Source of the DNA: Pseudoips prasinana
Taxonomy: Eukaryota > Arthropoda > Insecta > Lepidoptera > Nolidae
DNA: 64,000 nt
Reading direction: 5' to 3'
Assembly (NCBI GenBank): GCA_951640165.1
Contig: OX621241.1
Coordinates: forward strand, 17,489,001 to 17,553,000
Part shown: piece after piece, positions 43,431 through 54,559 of the stretch
Layout of the letters: every line of letters starts with the position of its first letter
Position numbering within the stretch: position 1 is the stretch's first letter
Translations under genes and position numbers: made by a program
Notes under the pieces: generated by a model
Databases searched by the model: none
Told to the model about the DNA's origin: nothing
The model's input: only the letters and a program-made list of their open reading frames with translations

Positions 43431-45690
43431 CTAGCTGGTGCCCGCGACTTCGTCCGCGACAATTTTGAATGATTACCAATGTAACTACTTACTTCTAGCT
43501 TAATCTAAAAAAAAATACTTTTATAAGAAATAAGCAATATCAATTTAAGAAAACCTAACCTATAAATAACCTAGTTAAAAAATAAACTAAAGACTACTTT
43601 GCTACTGTTATTTAAAAAAATGACCCGATATCATAAACCCAAAAATATCAAAGAATACATATCAATTGTCCTTAAGTAAAGTCAGTAAGTCAAATAAAGT
43701 AATATAATATAATCAACGATGCATTAATCACCAAGGTAACTCCCATTAGCTTAGGTTGCGACCACGGCATTGATAGGTCTAATATCACATTTTGTGAACG
43801 AAACCATAGCGCGATCTAAAACGATGATTACACCATCTACTAACAAAAATATAACCTTGTAAAGCGGTAAAATTAAGATGTGGGCATATATATTTTGGGT
43901 GAGATTTAGGCGATCATCTTTTGATTCAGTTTTGGACTACCTTTTACTTCAAGCATTTATTTATTTTAACCGATATGTCAAATGAGTTCTGCGATCTGAA
44001 ACGATATAAAAGCCATCGAGTTACAAAATTGTGAACTTATTACTTATATTTTTTGGGTGCGATCATCTCGACACGAACAATTTATACTACGCTAACTCGA
44101 ATTTTGGGTCAATGACTTTTTTATCCCAATTTTATTAAATTGACGTTTTTTAATATGTTATGAAAAATACCAAAAAAAAAAGAAGTTACAAATCTTATAA
44201 AACGCTAAATCTTTACTTAGACGACAACAAACACAACATTTTAAGCAATAAGAAACGAATTTCTCTATAATTTAAGTTGGCCTACATTTTTGGTGTTGAC
44301 CTATTGAATCAGTTATGGATCACCCTTTTTAACAACAAATTATTCCCTTGATTGCTTTATTTTTAACTGAAATACCAATTTACATGCTTTTAACTCCAAA
44401 AAAAAAACAGTTATCATACAAACTTACATCCCCTATTTTAGTCGTCTTTAGGGGTGGAATTTCCAAAAGTCCTGATGATATATTTATAATGTTTAAATGA
44501 AAGGCGAAATACAAATTTTCATGCGTTTACCTTAAAAAATGACACATTTTTCATACAAACTTCCATCCCCTATTTGTCACCCTAAAGGGCTGGAATTCCC
44601 AAAAATCCTGAAATACAAATTTTTAAATGAAAGGTCAAATACCAATTTTCATGAGTTTACCTTAAAAAATGTCACATTTTTCATACAAACATCCCCTATT
44701 TGTCACCCTACGTGGTAGAATTCTCGGAAACCCTGAAACACATACTTTTAATTTTTAACTGTAATGCTAAATACCAATTTTCATGCGTTTAACTTAAAAC
44801 TTGTTGGCACTTTTTTCATATAAACTTACATCCCCAATTTTACGCTCTTGGGGGTGGAATATTCAAAAATCCTGAAATATATATAAATTTTTAATTGCAA
44901 GTCTATATACTAAAGCCTTTAACATCAAAATTAAGCACTTTCATAAAATATTTCATCCCTTATTTTAGTCCCTTAGGGGTGGTATTTTCAAAAAGCCTTC
45001 TTCAGTGGATGCCTACGTCATAAAAGGTAACTAATGTCAAAATTCAAGTCCTAACTGCAGCCGTTTAGACTGTGCGTTGATATGTCAGTCAGGCAGTATA
45101 AAATTATATCCCCTATTTTCCGCCCTTGGGGGTGTAATTTCCAAAAATCCTGAAGTAAATGCTATATATTTTTAACAGAAAGGCCAAATACTCATTTTCA
45201 TGCGTTTAACTTCAAAAATATCGCATTTTTCATACAAACTTACATCCCCTATTTCATGACCTTCGGGGTGGAATTTTCAAAAATCCTGAAATATATATTT
45301 TTTATTTTTAACTAAAAAGCCAAATGCTAATTTTCATGCGTTTAACTTAAAAATTGGGACTTTTTTCGTACAAACTTACATCCCCTATTTTTTGCCCTTG
45401 GGGGTGAATTTTCCAAAAATCCTGAAATATATATTTTTTATTTTTAACTGCAAGGCCAAATACCAACTTTCATGCTTCTAACTTCAAAAACGGCAAAGTT
45501 TCATACTAACTTCGCACCCCCGTTTTACCCCCTTAGGGGTTGAATTTCGAAAAATCCTTCCTTATTCCTTGTCTACATTATAAAGAAAACATCTGTGCAA
45601 AATTTCAGCTTTCTAGGGCCAAGGGTTTGGGCTGGGCGTTGATGAGTCAGTCAGTCAGTCAGGACTTCTCTTTTTATTTATATAGATTTA
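43431..45690 (+). repeat. large lepidopteran repeat with internal tandem array
   Basis: It starts 'actagctggtgcccgcgact' and 'tcgtccgcg', and ends with 'gctgggcgttgatgagtcag', (tcag)n and 'tatttatatagat', the start and end pairs of a very common moth/butterfly repeat. The ~2.26-kb interior is non-coding and includes the tandem array at 44340-45560. The class is unsettled. Confidence 0.65.
44340..45560 (+). repeat. ~135-bp tandem array, about nine diverged units
   Basis: The phrase 'acatcccctattt' or a variant recurs at about 44427, 44564, 44691, 44830, 44954, 45107, 45244, 45380 and 45512, with spacing of 124-153 bp. Each is followed by a 'ggggtggaatttcc' word, an 'aaaatcctgaaatata' word and a 'ttttcatgcgtttaac' word. 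The units are strongly diverged. Confidence 0.85.
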
Positions 45691-46544
45691 ACAACTCACA
45701 CAATTTAATACATTTTTATTTAGTGTTATTATAATTGTAACTGAAGTAATGCAACACACTTTCCTGTTACCAATAAAATGAATATGAATATGAAAAATGT
45801 TTTGCAGTTAACCTTACATGCGCGTAAAAAAGCCGTGGGTGGAGGTCAACGCTATATAATATCGGTTACAAGTTGGGTGGTTTTGGTCAGTTGATACCCA
45901 TCGGATATTAAAAAACATAAAATTCCATTGCGCGGGTAAATTGGGTCTTTCTTTATTTACCCAAGCCTTTTAGGTGAGCCATTTTAATTTATGGAATTTA
46001 ATTAAAATTACATAATAAGGAAATTGCTGACAAGATGATAAAAAAATAAAATTATGTTCTTAATTTTGTTAGAGCAACGAGTTTAGTTATTGAACCGTAA
46101 AGTTACACTTCGTTGTCTGTACAAATATTGTAATAATAAACATAAAATATGACTAATTTCTTTGGGTTGCTACGTTTTTATGTGTTTTGTAATAAACCGA
46201 ACAGAATTGAAAAATTTACTGCCTTATTACCGAATAATATTTTTTATAATCTTTATGGTTTTGAAAGTAGTGATCATGAAATTGATACATGATATACCTG
46301 TCTAAACCTGTCCTGTGCTTTAACGGCCATTTTCCCAGGTCATGTCATGTCAAGGATTACAGTTTCATAATATCTGTTACATGACATACCTATCCGAACA
46401 GCCGCTAGAGCATTCAGAAAACCTTTATTCTTATTTTGCTAAAGCAACAAGCAAATAAAAAAAATACTTGTGTGTACTTATGTACACGCGTTAGAAGTTA
46501 TACTTCTTAATATACAACTTGAACATAGTTATCAATTTTCATAC
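45691..46544. other. unassigned AT-rich DNA
   Basis: No gene or repeat family recognised. Confidence 0.4.
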
Positions 46545-46770
46545 CACCTAGAACTAACGTCACGCTGTTATTTTTACGATGCGCGCGCATCGTAAAAATT
46601 CACTCTCATACATTTTCAAACCACCTAGAACTAACTTCATGCTGTTATTTTTACGATGCGCGCGCATCGTAAAAATTCACTCTCATACCACCTAGAACTA
46701 ACTTCATGCTGTTAAAGTTTTTGGTGTCGGTGTGCGCGTGCATCGTAAAAATTCACTCTCATCATTTTTC
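46545..46770. repeat. three tandem units, two with a perfect 30-bp palindrome
   Basis: Units of roughly 75-85 bp share 'accacctagaactaac' and 'gtaaaaattcactctcat'. Two contain a perfect 30-bp palindrome (46570-46599 and 46647-46676) centred on 'gcgcgcgc'. In the third unit the left half is altered ('ggtgtcggtgtgcgcg'), so the palindrome is lost. Confidence 0.85.
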
Positions 46771-46818
46771 TCCATCGCGCCAAAAGAAGTATAACTTCAA
46801 AAAAAGAATTCTGCTTTT

Positions 46819-47065
46819 TAATGAAATTAAAATATAGCTCAGCATACTCGTAACTCCTATAATTCATTGAGAGGTCCGGTAAATGTTATTTCTACAAGTC
46901 GAGTGGGCATATCGATCTTCAAGACTTATTAATAGTTATTTGATTAGAATTGTTCGGTTAAGTTACTTTTTAGCGGGGTGTATTCTTGCTAAAAAATAAC
47001 ATCCACCCGACCTCTCAATGAATTATAGAAGTTACGAGTACGCTGAGTGATATTTTAATTTCAAC
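46819..47065. mobile_element. MITE with ~100-bp imperfect inverted arms
   Basis: The arms share 'tataattcattgagaggtc' in inverted orientation with few mismatches (left near 46857-46876, right near 47010-47029). Pairing extends outward to 'aaattaaaatat' and inward to 'atgttattt'. The loop is about 50 bp. It is non-coding and can fold almost completely. Confidence 0.75.
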
Positions 47066-47846
47066 AAAAAAACAAGAGTCTTGTTTAAGCAGCCAAGCAT
47101 ACATGCAAATCGAATTAATACGCTATCTTCGCCTTCTATTTAGAGCAACTTCTATAGCCAGTACCTAGCATATATCATGAGTTAGCTTGGCAACCATCAA
47201 TAAGTTATTGCTAGGACAACCATCGGGCGCTGCGACCAAACGACATATTGGAAATACCAAATTTTAATATGTATTTATTTCAAAACTTTTTGCCATTTGT
47301 CATAGTTATAAACTGGATTATTTTTTTATTATTATTGTAATTACAACCATATTTCTATTTGAGTTATTTTTAGTTCCGTAATAACAAGAATAAAAGTATA
47401 TTTTATAAGTAGTACTTTTCAGCAGCGTAAGCTACACTAGTACATCCGTCCCGCTGGAGTAATAAATTATTTTCACCTAAGTTAGCGGAAAAAATACCGC
47501 GGAAATCGTGGAAAAGTTATATGTGGTTCGCAGATCCATAACGAGGCAGCAAGTATAATAAAGGTGTATTTAATAGCGCCAAGTGAATTCCATTTTTACA
47601 ACAAAAATACTAACTAAACATACATGAAATAACGTTCAAAAGTGCATTAGCGGGCAATCACTTTTTAATGCAAACAAAACGAATCTGTTTGTATTTGTGA
47701 CGAACGGACACATACATGTATATAGTAAAACTGACGAATAAAAAATAGAGATAAATAAATACATAGAATAAAAAATATAAGCCTGATCAGTCTAAATATT
47801 CAGAACCATTTGTAATTTGTGTGTTTATTTTGTTTTAAATAAGTAC
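47066..47846. other. unassigned DNA
   Basis: No gene or repeat recognised. Confidence 0.4.
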
Positions 47847-47962
47847 CTTGAACCAGCGCGTATGTATGAAGAATAAAATGACAGTAGACGAGGCGAAACT
47901 CTAAGAGCTGTGCAAAGATCCTGACAAATAGAAATACTTTGTCTCTGCCTACCCCTCTGTAT
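47847..47962 (+). mobile_element. LINE-D family 3' end fragment
   Basis: It matches the LINE-D C-terminal coding end: 'tatgtatgaagaataaaatg', 'gacagtagacgaggc', 'tgcaaagatcctgacaaat' and 'gtctctgcctacccctctg'. It stops before the (TATG)n tail. Confidence 0.75.
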
Positions 47963-48707
47963 TAATTCATTCCTTGTGAGTGCAGTGGTTACACTGGTTG
48001 CATTGCTACTTCGGTGACATTTTATTAAAACTTAAAACTCTATTTATACAACAATTTGTATAATGTTTAATTCTTCTCGGTCAGGGTGTAGGAAGTCGTT
48101 GAATTGGATACTTGTACAGTCCAGTATAGTGATACACCTATGTATGCACTAAAACAAGTATTAAAAGAGGAATAAAAATACATATATCGACTGGTAAAGT
48201 GCCGGAAAGATACACAACTGTGCATAATACCTACATTTGCACAAATAACCATTAACTGGATTGAAAAACTAGATTTAAAATACATTCGTTTGCATTTCAT
48301 ACAATTTAAAACTGAAAAGAATACGTAAGTAATCGTTATAGTATTTTTATATATTTGATATATGTCTGTAGAAAACACCATAGTTTGGTAACTTTAGATT
48401 ACGCAGCGTTTTTAATTCCGTTATTTTCTACCAGTCATGCCACAAACGTTTCAGATAATTGCGCCATCCACGAACGACGACCCAATTTGTGGGAGGAAAT
48501 AAAACTAAATTAATTACTTATGTGAGTGTTATACAAACTATATAGGCACAAGGTTTTTAAATATTTTTATTAATTTAAACTACTCAAATTATTTTTAAAA
48601 ATAAACCTTGTGTTAGACTCAGGCAAAGATAAAGAGCGCTCACAGAGCAGAAAGAACTTCATACTTTAACCTGTTATCACCTGTTTCTATCGCTGCTGTG
48701 TAAATAA
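47963..48707. other. unassigned DNA
   Basis: No gene. 'ggcacaaggtttt' and 'aaaaccttgtg'-type words at about 48545 and 48602 are inverted relative to each other and may be a small foldback. Confidence 0.35.
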
Positions 48708-48709
48708 TA

Positions 48710-49968
48710 GGTCTTTACCTATGAAATTGCCGTTTTGTATGAAAAAATTTAAACGAATTTTTTTCATGAATTTTTTTATTTGTATTAATCGAAGTAATCA
48801 CCCATGCAATCAATGCATCTTTGCCATCGCAGTGGCAGTTTATTGATGCCCTTCTTAAAGAAATCAGCTGGACGGGAGGCAACAAATTCTTCAAAGGCAT
48901 TTTGTACTGCCTCTCGGGTATTGAATTTTTTTCCCGCCAAGAAGTTATCCAAATTCTGGAAAAAGTAGTAGTCTGTAGGCGCAAGGTCTGGTGAGTAGGG
49001 CGGATGACGGAGAGCTTCCAACCCCAGTTCTTGCAACTTGGAGACCGTCTGCTGTGCAGTATGAGGTCGCGCGTTGTCGTGCAGGAGCAGCGGAGACGAG
49101 CGATTGACCAATGCTGGTTGGAGATGCGCCAGCTTCACAGTACACATCTGCAGTAATGCTCACCCCGTTTGGTAAGAAGCTGTGATGAATCACACCGGCG
49201 CTAGACCACCAAACAGTGACCATCACTTTTCTAGGGGTAAGTTTTCGTTTAGGGCATTGTTTAGGTGCTGAACCAGGATCCAACCAACTTGCTGAGCGCT
49301 TGCGGTTATCAAACAGAATCCATTTTTCATCGCAGGTAACAATGCGGTTCAAAATTCCTTCATTTGTGTGTCTGTTGAGCAGTGCAAGGCACGTCTCGAC
49401 GCGTACTTCGCGCTGGCGATCATTGAGTTCGTGGGGCACCCATTTGTCAAGCTTTTTTACCTTGCCAATTTGACGCAAATGGACCAATATTGTTTTGACG
49501 CTAACGTCGAAAGCTGCTGCTAATTCAGCCGTAGATTGTGTATCATCAGCTTCCACAACCGCCTTTAATTCGTCATTGTCGACCAAAGTCTTCGGACGAC
49601 CGCGAGGTTCATTTTTCAGGTCGAAATTTCCAGAACGGAAGCGAGCAAACCAATAACAGGTGGTGCGTTGGTTTGTAGTGTTAGCTCCGTAAACGTCGTT
49701 GATGTTGCGTGCCGCTTGTGCCGCGTTGCTGCCACGACGGTACTCATATTCCATAATTACTCGAATTTTTAACGTATCCATGATGACGAAAAAGATTGAA
49801 ATGCGATGAAAATGTAACACTAATCAATAAAGAAATGACTACTTTTGGAAAAAAGAATCCATGTTTTTAAAATAAAATTAATTTGAAATTAGAATTCTTA
49901 GCCAAACAAAAATTATTTTGATTTGAAATGGCCAGTACTGCAGAACGGCAATTTCATAGGTAAAGACC
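48710..49968 (-). mobile_element. mariner transposon, copy 2 (1,259 bp)
   Basis: It has TA on both sides (48708-48709 and 49969-49970) and the same terminal inverted repeats as copy 1. It is nearly identical to copy 1 over its full length and lacks 23 bp of the transposase gene. Confidence 0.95.
48785..49781 (-). pseudogene. mariner transposase, frameshifted by a 23-bp deletion
   Basis: The same transposase as in copy 1. The codon that is a stop in copy 1 is Glu here ('RHTNEGILN'), so the frame is open from the Met at 49781 to about residue 210. There a 23-bp segment between two GAAG repeats is missing, after 'ADVYCEA' (near 49135). The frame shifts and ends early. The remaining catalytic part, with 'LLHDNARPH' and 'PDLAPTDYYFF', lies in the neighbouring frame (48785-49147). 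Two further residue differences from copy 1 are visible (V/A early, I/S in 'GV-ITAD'). Confidence 0.93.
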
Positions 49969-49970
49969 TA

Positions 49971-50321
49971 ATATAAAGCATCACGTTCACACAAATACAA
50001 TGACCGCTCTTAAAGCATTGTAAACCTTTTACTTCTTACTTGTGACATTAAGTATATGTCTTTTTATTTAAAACAGCTGTCCCAGCGAACTTTGAGCCGC
50101 GTTATTTCTTTTCCGTCAATACTGTCTAACGACTAATATTTTAATGCATTGTAATGTGCAACATTTTTGGTATTCCAAGTGCTGAAGATTCAACGACCAA
50201 AAAAAAAACCAACGACGTACAGTATTCTGTCTCATTCGCCAACTCACTTTTCTGATATTTTTAAGTACCTATATGGTATTACACTAAGAATGAACGCTCG
50301 TTTCTGAAATACAGATAAGTA
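49971..50321. other. unassigned DNA
   Basis: No gene or repeat recognised. Confidence 0.35.
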
Positions 50322-50367
50322 CTTATCTAGTTCAGACACAGCCGTGTCACACGATTGGTACTAAAAT
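50322..50367 (+). repeat. 46-bp sequence, inverted copy at 51716-51761
   Basis: It runs from 'cttatctagttcagacac' to 'ttggtactaaaat'. The exact reverse complement lies 1.35 kb downstream. It is either a terminal inverted repeat or the donor of filler DNA at the LINE insertion near 51725-51822. Confidence 0.9.
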
Positions 50368-50429
50368 GCTTATGTAACCTGGTTTTTGTAAATTGGTACT
50401 AAAATGCTTATGTAACCTGGTTTTTATAA
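50354..50429 (+). repeat. 38-bp tandem duplication
   Basis: Two adjacent copies of a unit starting 'attggtactaaaatgc' and ending 'taacctggtttttgtaa' (one G/A difference). The first overlaps the 46-bp inverted sequence. Confidence 0.9.
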
Positions 50430-51283
50430 ATTATCTTTGAGAAATAAATATTTTTTTTTATTGAAAACATTAGTTCGTATGAATAAAAAAAATAGCTCCT
50501 TACAATAACGAACACATAAAAGAAAGACTTATACAATTTGGTGCAGTCGTTTGAAAGTTATGAGCGTACACACTTTTCGGAGATTCATCTTTAAATGTTA
50601 CAAATATTATGTCATAAAACTTAATAAAAAAATCTTTGTGACCTGTATAAGTAAATAAAGAGTTATTGTACGATTTTTTTACTTTAGCAAGATGAACTGA
50701 GCGCCTACAGAAAAAGAATGGCCTTTATTGATGCCTACATATTTTTTCAACTCCCAACGTTTTCTGACAAAACTTTCTAAATTTATCCTTTTACTTACAT
50801 TTCAGTATATCGAACATAAAAATACGATGCTTATAAAGAAAATAAATGAAGCGTGGAAAGTGAATTTCAGAAGAATTTTCCGCTATAACCATGTCATAAA
50901 ATTATAAGTATGTAGCTGTATTATATGAGGACACTTAATCTAGATATTCAACCATAGTTTTAGCGTAGAGGAAGAGTGTGCGTCTATAATGTATTAACTA
51001 CGAAGTAACCTATTTACAAATTTTAACAGAGGGAGAATGATTTTGTTCGTTTTGACAACGTGCATGTCACTTAGTGAATAATAATAAAACTAGCCAAAAG
51101 ACAATAAGGGTTTCATACCAATGTAGGACATTTAGCTTTTCGTACTTAAAAAGCTAAATGTTTGAAACATGTTTGCTAGAACTTGTATTATAACACGCTC
51201 GCTTTTAGGCTACCCGTTCAAATTGAATGATGTAGAAAGCAGAGAATTTCAAAATGGCTTCTTCACTTACATCTACTATCTAT
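50430..51283. other. unassigned AT-rich DNA
   Basis: No gene. A short hairpin 'acatttagctttt' / 'aaaagctaaatgt' lies at about 51127-51161. Confidence 0.4.
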
Positions 51284-51287
51284 GTAC

Positions 51288-51415
51288 AGACGCCAGCACA
51301 TCCAGCTACCCCAATCTGTCAAATTTCTTTTATAGATTTTCTACTTTATCACAAAAGTATAAGGTTCAGTTTCAATTGGGGAAATTTGAATGATTGGGGT
51401 AGCTTGATGTGCTGG
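51288..51415 (-). mobile_element. MITE copy 2, GTAC-flanked
   Basis: Same family as 131-255 but inverted. It is flanked by GTAC at 51284-51287 and 51416-51419. The terminal inverted repeats are better preserved here, with 'agacgccagcacatccagct' on the left and 'agcttgatgtgctgg' on the right. Confidence 0.7.
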
Positions 51416-51715
51416 TGTACATTGTACCTTGTACATTGCAACTGTACATAGATATGGAAAAAAACCTCAGTCCGTACACCCTTCTTCTGCCAGTCAGCGG
51501 GATGAAATTTTTCCAAAACATTTATGTCTATTGCTGCTATTTTTATGTCTATTTATGATGATAACTCACAAACTTGTCCAATAATACGGAACCAAAAACC
51601 GAAAAAATCTAAGCAATTTAACACACGAAGTGTTAAATTGCTTGCCCTTTGTCGGTTTTCTTAATTGGAACGTATCGACCGTACGACCATGAATTGATAT
51701 TTTTTTTCAATCTAG

Positions 51716-51761
51716 ATTTTAGTACCAATCGTGTGACACGGCTGTGTCTGAACTAGATAAG
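51716..51761 (-). repeat. 46-bp sequence, perfect inverted match to 50322-50367
   Basis: It reads 'attttagtaccaatcgtg' to 'gaactagataag'. It directly abuts a truncated LINE-D tail. 'agattttagt' occurs at 51715-51724 and again at 51823-51832, after that tail. Confidence 0.9.
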
Positions 51762-51822
51762 CTCGTTGTCTCTGCCTACCCCTCTGGGAGACAGGCGTAA
51801 GTCTATGTATGTATGTATGTAG
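51762..51822 (+). mobile_element. LINE-D family 3' tail
   Basis: 'cgttgtctctgcctacccct' followed by 'ctgggagacaggcg' and (TATG)n, as at the end of LINE-D (40267-40322). It is 5'-truncated to about 58 bp. The likely insertion unit is 51725-51822, flanked by 'agattttagt'. Confidence 0.85.
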
Positions 51823-51832
51823 ATTTTAGTGC

Positions 51833-52210
51833 AGAAACTGAGCATCGAATATTGGCCATAACAACTAATTACCTAGAACACTGTGTACTATAATTATTTT
51901 ACCTTTTATGCTTCAGTAAGTTGCTTCCTAAAAATATATATATCCCGTACGCAAAGTTTAAAGTTACCCTTGTTAGTATTATTGCAAATTCTTGGCGTTG
52001 TGCTGGTGGTTCGGTAATAAAAACTTCCCATAACTTTACGCTTCTCGTTTTCACAGATAATGACATAAAATTTTATGCATATGAAAAAATAACTGTTCAC
52101 GATGTAATCGGATACTTAAGAAATTATTTATATTTCACCGGGCGAAAAAATTAGTATATTATGTACTGATTTTCTATACATTTGTTTATTTTTTTATCAT
52201 ACTGTTTATA
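51833..52210. other. unassigned DNA
   Basis: Overlapping short frames on both strands, none with a recognisable domain. Confidence 0.35.
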
Positions 52211-52327
52211 GTTAGCCTAGAAAGATTACACTTTACTTAAGGGTTAGAACCACCCTGAGCCGAAGCAGGGTGGTTCAGTGAGCCGAGGTATTGACCCTCA
52301 AGTAAAATGAAAGACTTCTAGGCTAAC
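52211..52327. mobile_element. 117-bp foldback (MITE-like hairpin)
   Basis: The outer arms 'gttagcctagaaag' and 'cttctaggctaac' pair, with 'tttacttaaggg' opposite 'ccctcaagtaaa' inside. A second stem, 'gaaccaccctg' with 'cagggtggttc', lies in the centre. It is non-coding. Confidence 0.7.
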
Positions 52328-52622
52328 TGTACATGGTGATCCATGATAGCCACTGCACAGTGGTGTTCGGACTTCAATTTACACAAGTCTTCCCCATTCA
52401 ATTTACGACGTGATAATGATGTATTCCTACATCAATAAAAAAAAACTAATTTACATCATTACCCTTCTAGTCAATCGCTGTTCACCTCCCGCGTGGTATT
52501 TTGTTGATGTTTATTAACGTTGGTTTAACTGCATTTTAAATTTAATATTAAAAACCCCCTACTTTTCTCATATTATCGTATTCTACTACCCCATATTTAA
52601 TTTAAAGGAGCTGTGTGCAAAT
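52328..52622. other. unassigned DNA
   Basis: Nothing recognised. Confidence 0.3.
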
Positions 52623-52708
52623 ATGAAAATCGGTTCAAGATGGCCGCTGCCACAAAATGATGGAAAACCATCATTTTGTGGCAGCGGCCATCTTGAACCG
52701 ATTTTCAT
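52623..52708. repeat. perfect inverted repeat, 41-bp arms, 4-nt loop
   Basis: Arm 1 (52623-52663) begins 'atgaaaatcggttcaagatg' and ends 'aaaatgatgg'. AAAA follows, then the exact reverse complement at 52668-52708. The arms contain a GC-rich core 'gccgctgcc'. It is unrelated in sequence to the 48-bp palindrome at 40443. Confidence 0.95.
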
Positions 52709-53840
52709 CAAACATAGCTAAGACCACTCCCGACTAATTCAAGTTTCAAACGAAATAAAAACACAAAATCAGAATTGGATCATCCGTTTGAGAGCTCAAT
52801 GACACAGACAGACACACACAGACATCAACGTAATAATTTATACATATAATAGTATATAAAATATATAGGAATTCAAGGAATTATCCTGTACATTACTGAA
52901 ACCGTAGCCTATTATGTAACTGGAGTTTTCATTCAAAATTGATTCGTTAGTTGTTTGTAACTGTGTATCGTTAAAAAAGGTAATTTATATTGTTTTTTTT
53001 ATAGTTTTGTTGTATTTATAAAGAACCCAATATAAGGAGGACGCTCACTACACATAACTCTTTATAGAGTATCTATATACCTACATGTTTGTAATTGTTA
53101 GAAAAGCTAGGTAACTTTAAGATGTCATAGACTGAAGTGGGTGGACTTCCTAACTTTATAAGTGCTTCTGCAACCTTATATACTCCGATAGTTGTTGATC
53201 CAAAGATCTTCGGGAATATAACTTGTGTTTGTTCTATTATCGCTTCTATCTGTGGAACTTGAAATTGGCCTTATTCAACAATTTTTTTTTTATTTGTAAC
53301 ATAGCAGTAAGTTGTCTTAAAAAATAAAATAAAGTTTAAAGCGCTTGAAGTTACTTACCGGATTTTTAGGGACATATATAAACATTTAATACTTTGAAAT
53401 TTAGGTTTAAGGGCAAGCAAACGAACAGATTAATATTGAAATTCAAAACTTAAACTCTTTTGCGTGCCTTTGTTGAATCAGAAACCACGAAGCCAGTAAT
53501 ATTTCTAGAAAGGCTGTATTACTGGTACGGTCTACAGATATGGGATCACGGTACCAGGGTAGGAGACATATATGGCAATCGTAAGAAGCCAAGTTCCTAC
53601 CCTAGATAACCTACAGATTTCACTAGCCAGCCCAGTAATAGTTAGAGTTGTTCAATTCTTATATAAATATTTTTTTCAGTAGTGGAGGACGGCCCGTAAC
53701 ACCTCATTAATAAGAGGCGCTATTTAATATACCTAAAAAAAGTACTAAAAACTATCAAACTTCTAACCTTTTTTGAATACGATACTTTTTTGTAATTTAA
53801 ATTGGTTTGTAGTATAAGCGGTTTACACATTTATTTTACA
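52709..53840. other. unassigned AT-rich DNA
   Basis: No gene. A partly inverted pair 'ccagggtaggag' / 'ctaccctag' is visible near 53555-53605. Confidence 0.4.
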
Positions 53841-54027
53841 CTAGCTGCGCCCCGCGGTTTATACGAGCATTAAACTTTATAAACTATAGCCTATGTGTTA
53901 ATCCAGGGTGTCAGTTAACTCCATACCAAATTTTATTAAAATCGCTCAAGCCGTTTAGACGTGAAGAAGTAACAAACATACACACTCACACAGTCACAAA
54001 CTTTCGCCTTTATAATATTAGTGTGAT
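53841..54027 (+). repeat. lepidopteran 'actagctgcgccccgcggtt' repeat
   Basis: The best-preserved copy of this family in the window: 'actagctgcgccccgcggtt' at the start, 'atagcctatgtgttaatcca', 'aaaatcgctcaagccgttta', 'cacacagtcacaaactttcg', and 'cctttataatattagtgtga' at the end. It is non-coding. Confidence 0.8.
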
Positions 54028-54559
54028 GAATTTGAATTTGAACTGTCAGTTGACAGTATTGTATAACTGTCTGACATTCATTTCTTTTTTTAATTTTATT
54101 TGGAAAGATGTGATGCCCATCTTACTGGCCAGTAACTTTATTCAATATTGTGTTCGATATTGTTGGTCGCAAACAATAAGAAACAATATTTGTGTTCGAA
54201 GTTCAAAACTCATTATTGCGCTTAATACACGCTAAATAAAGTTACTTTTATTGAGAGTAATATAAATGTTATATAAGTGCGTTGAAGGTGCTAAGTTATG
54301 TTCTTCTTATTTTTTTATAGGCCGCATCATGGAAATAAGTGCCTGTAACACGGAGACTTTACAGTTAAATTAATAACATAGAACACCGAGATTCAGAATA
54401 CCCTATGCGTCACATAGGTAAATAGTTGTTCTGTGCTAGGATCAAACCTGTAATATTAGGGCGTCGAGGCAGTATCGAAGCATTTACCTAGGTTTCTTAA
54501 CCACCTTTTTGGATAAAACTAGCTTATTAAACTTGCAAATTATATATAGATATATATAA
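54028..54559. other. unassigned DNA
   Basis: A short frame at 54023-54235 has no recognisable domain. 'gcgtcgaggcagtatcgaag' near 54461 may be a weak tRNA-like SINE trace. Confidence 0.35.

Noticed and set aside
44340..45560. CRISPR-like repeat-spacer array
   Set aside because: Units are about 135 bp and diverged with no short conserved repeat. The sequence is animal nuclear DNA.
50322..51761. Certain call of a DNA transposon with 46-bp terminal repeats
   Set aside because: The 10-bp duplication around the LINE tail gives a competing explanation, so only the inverted match is annotated.
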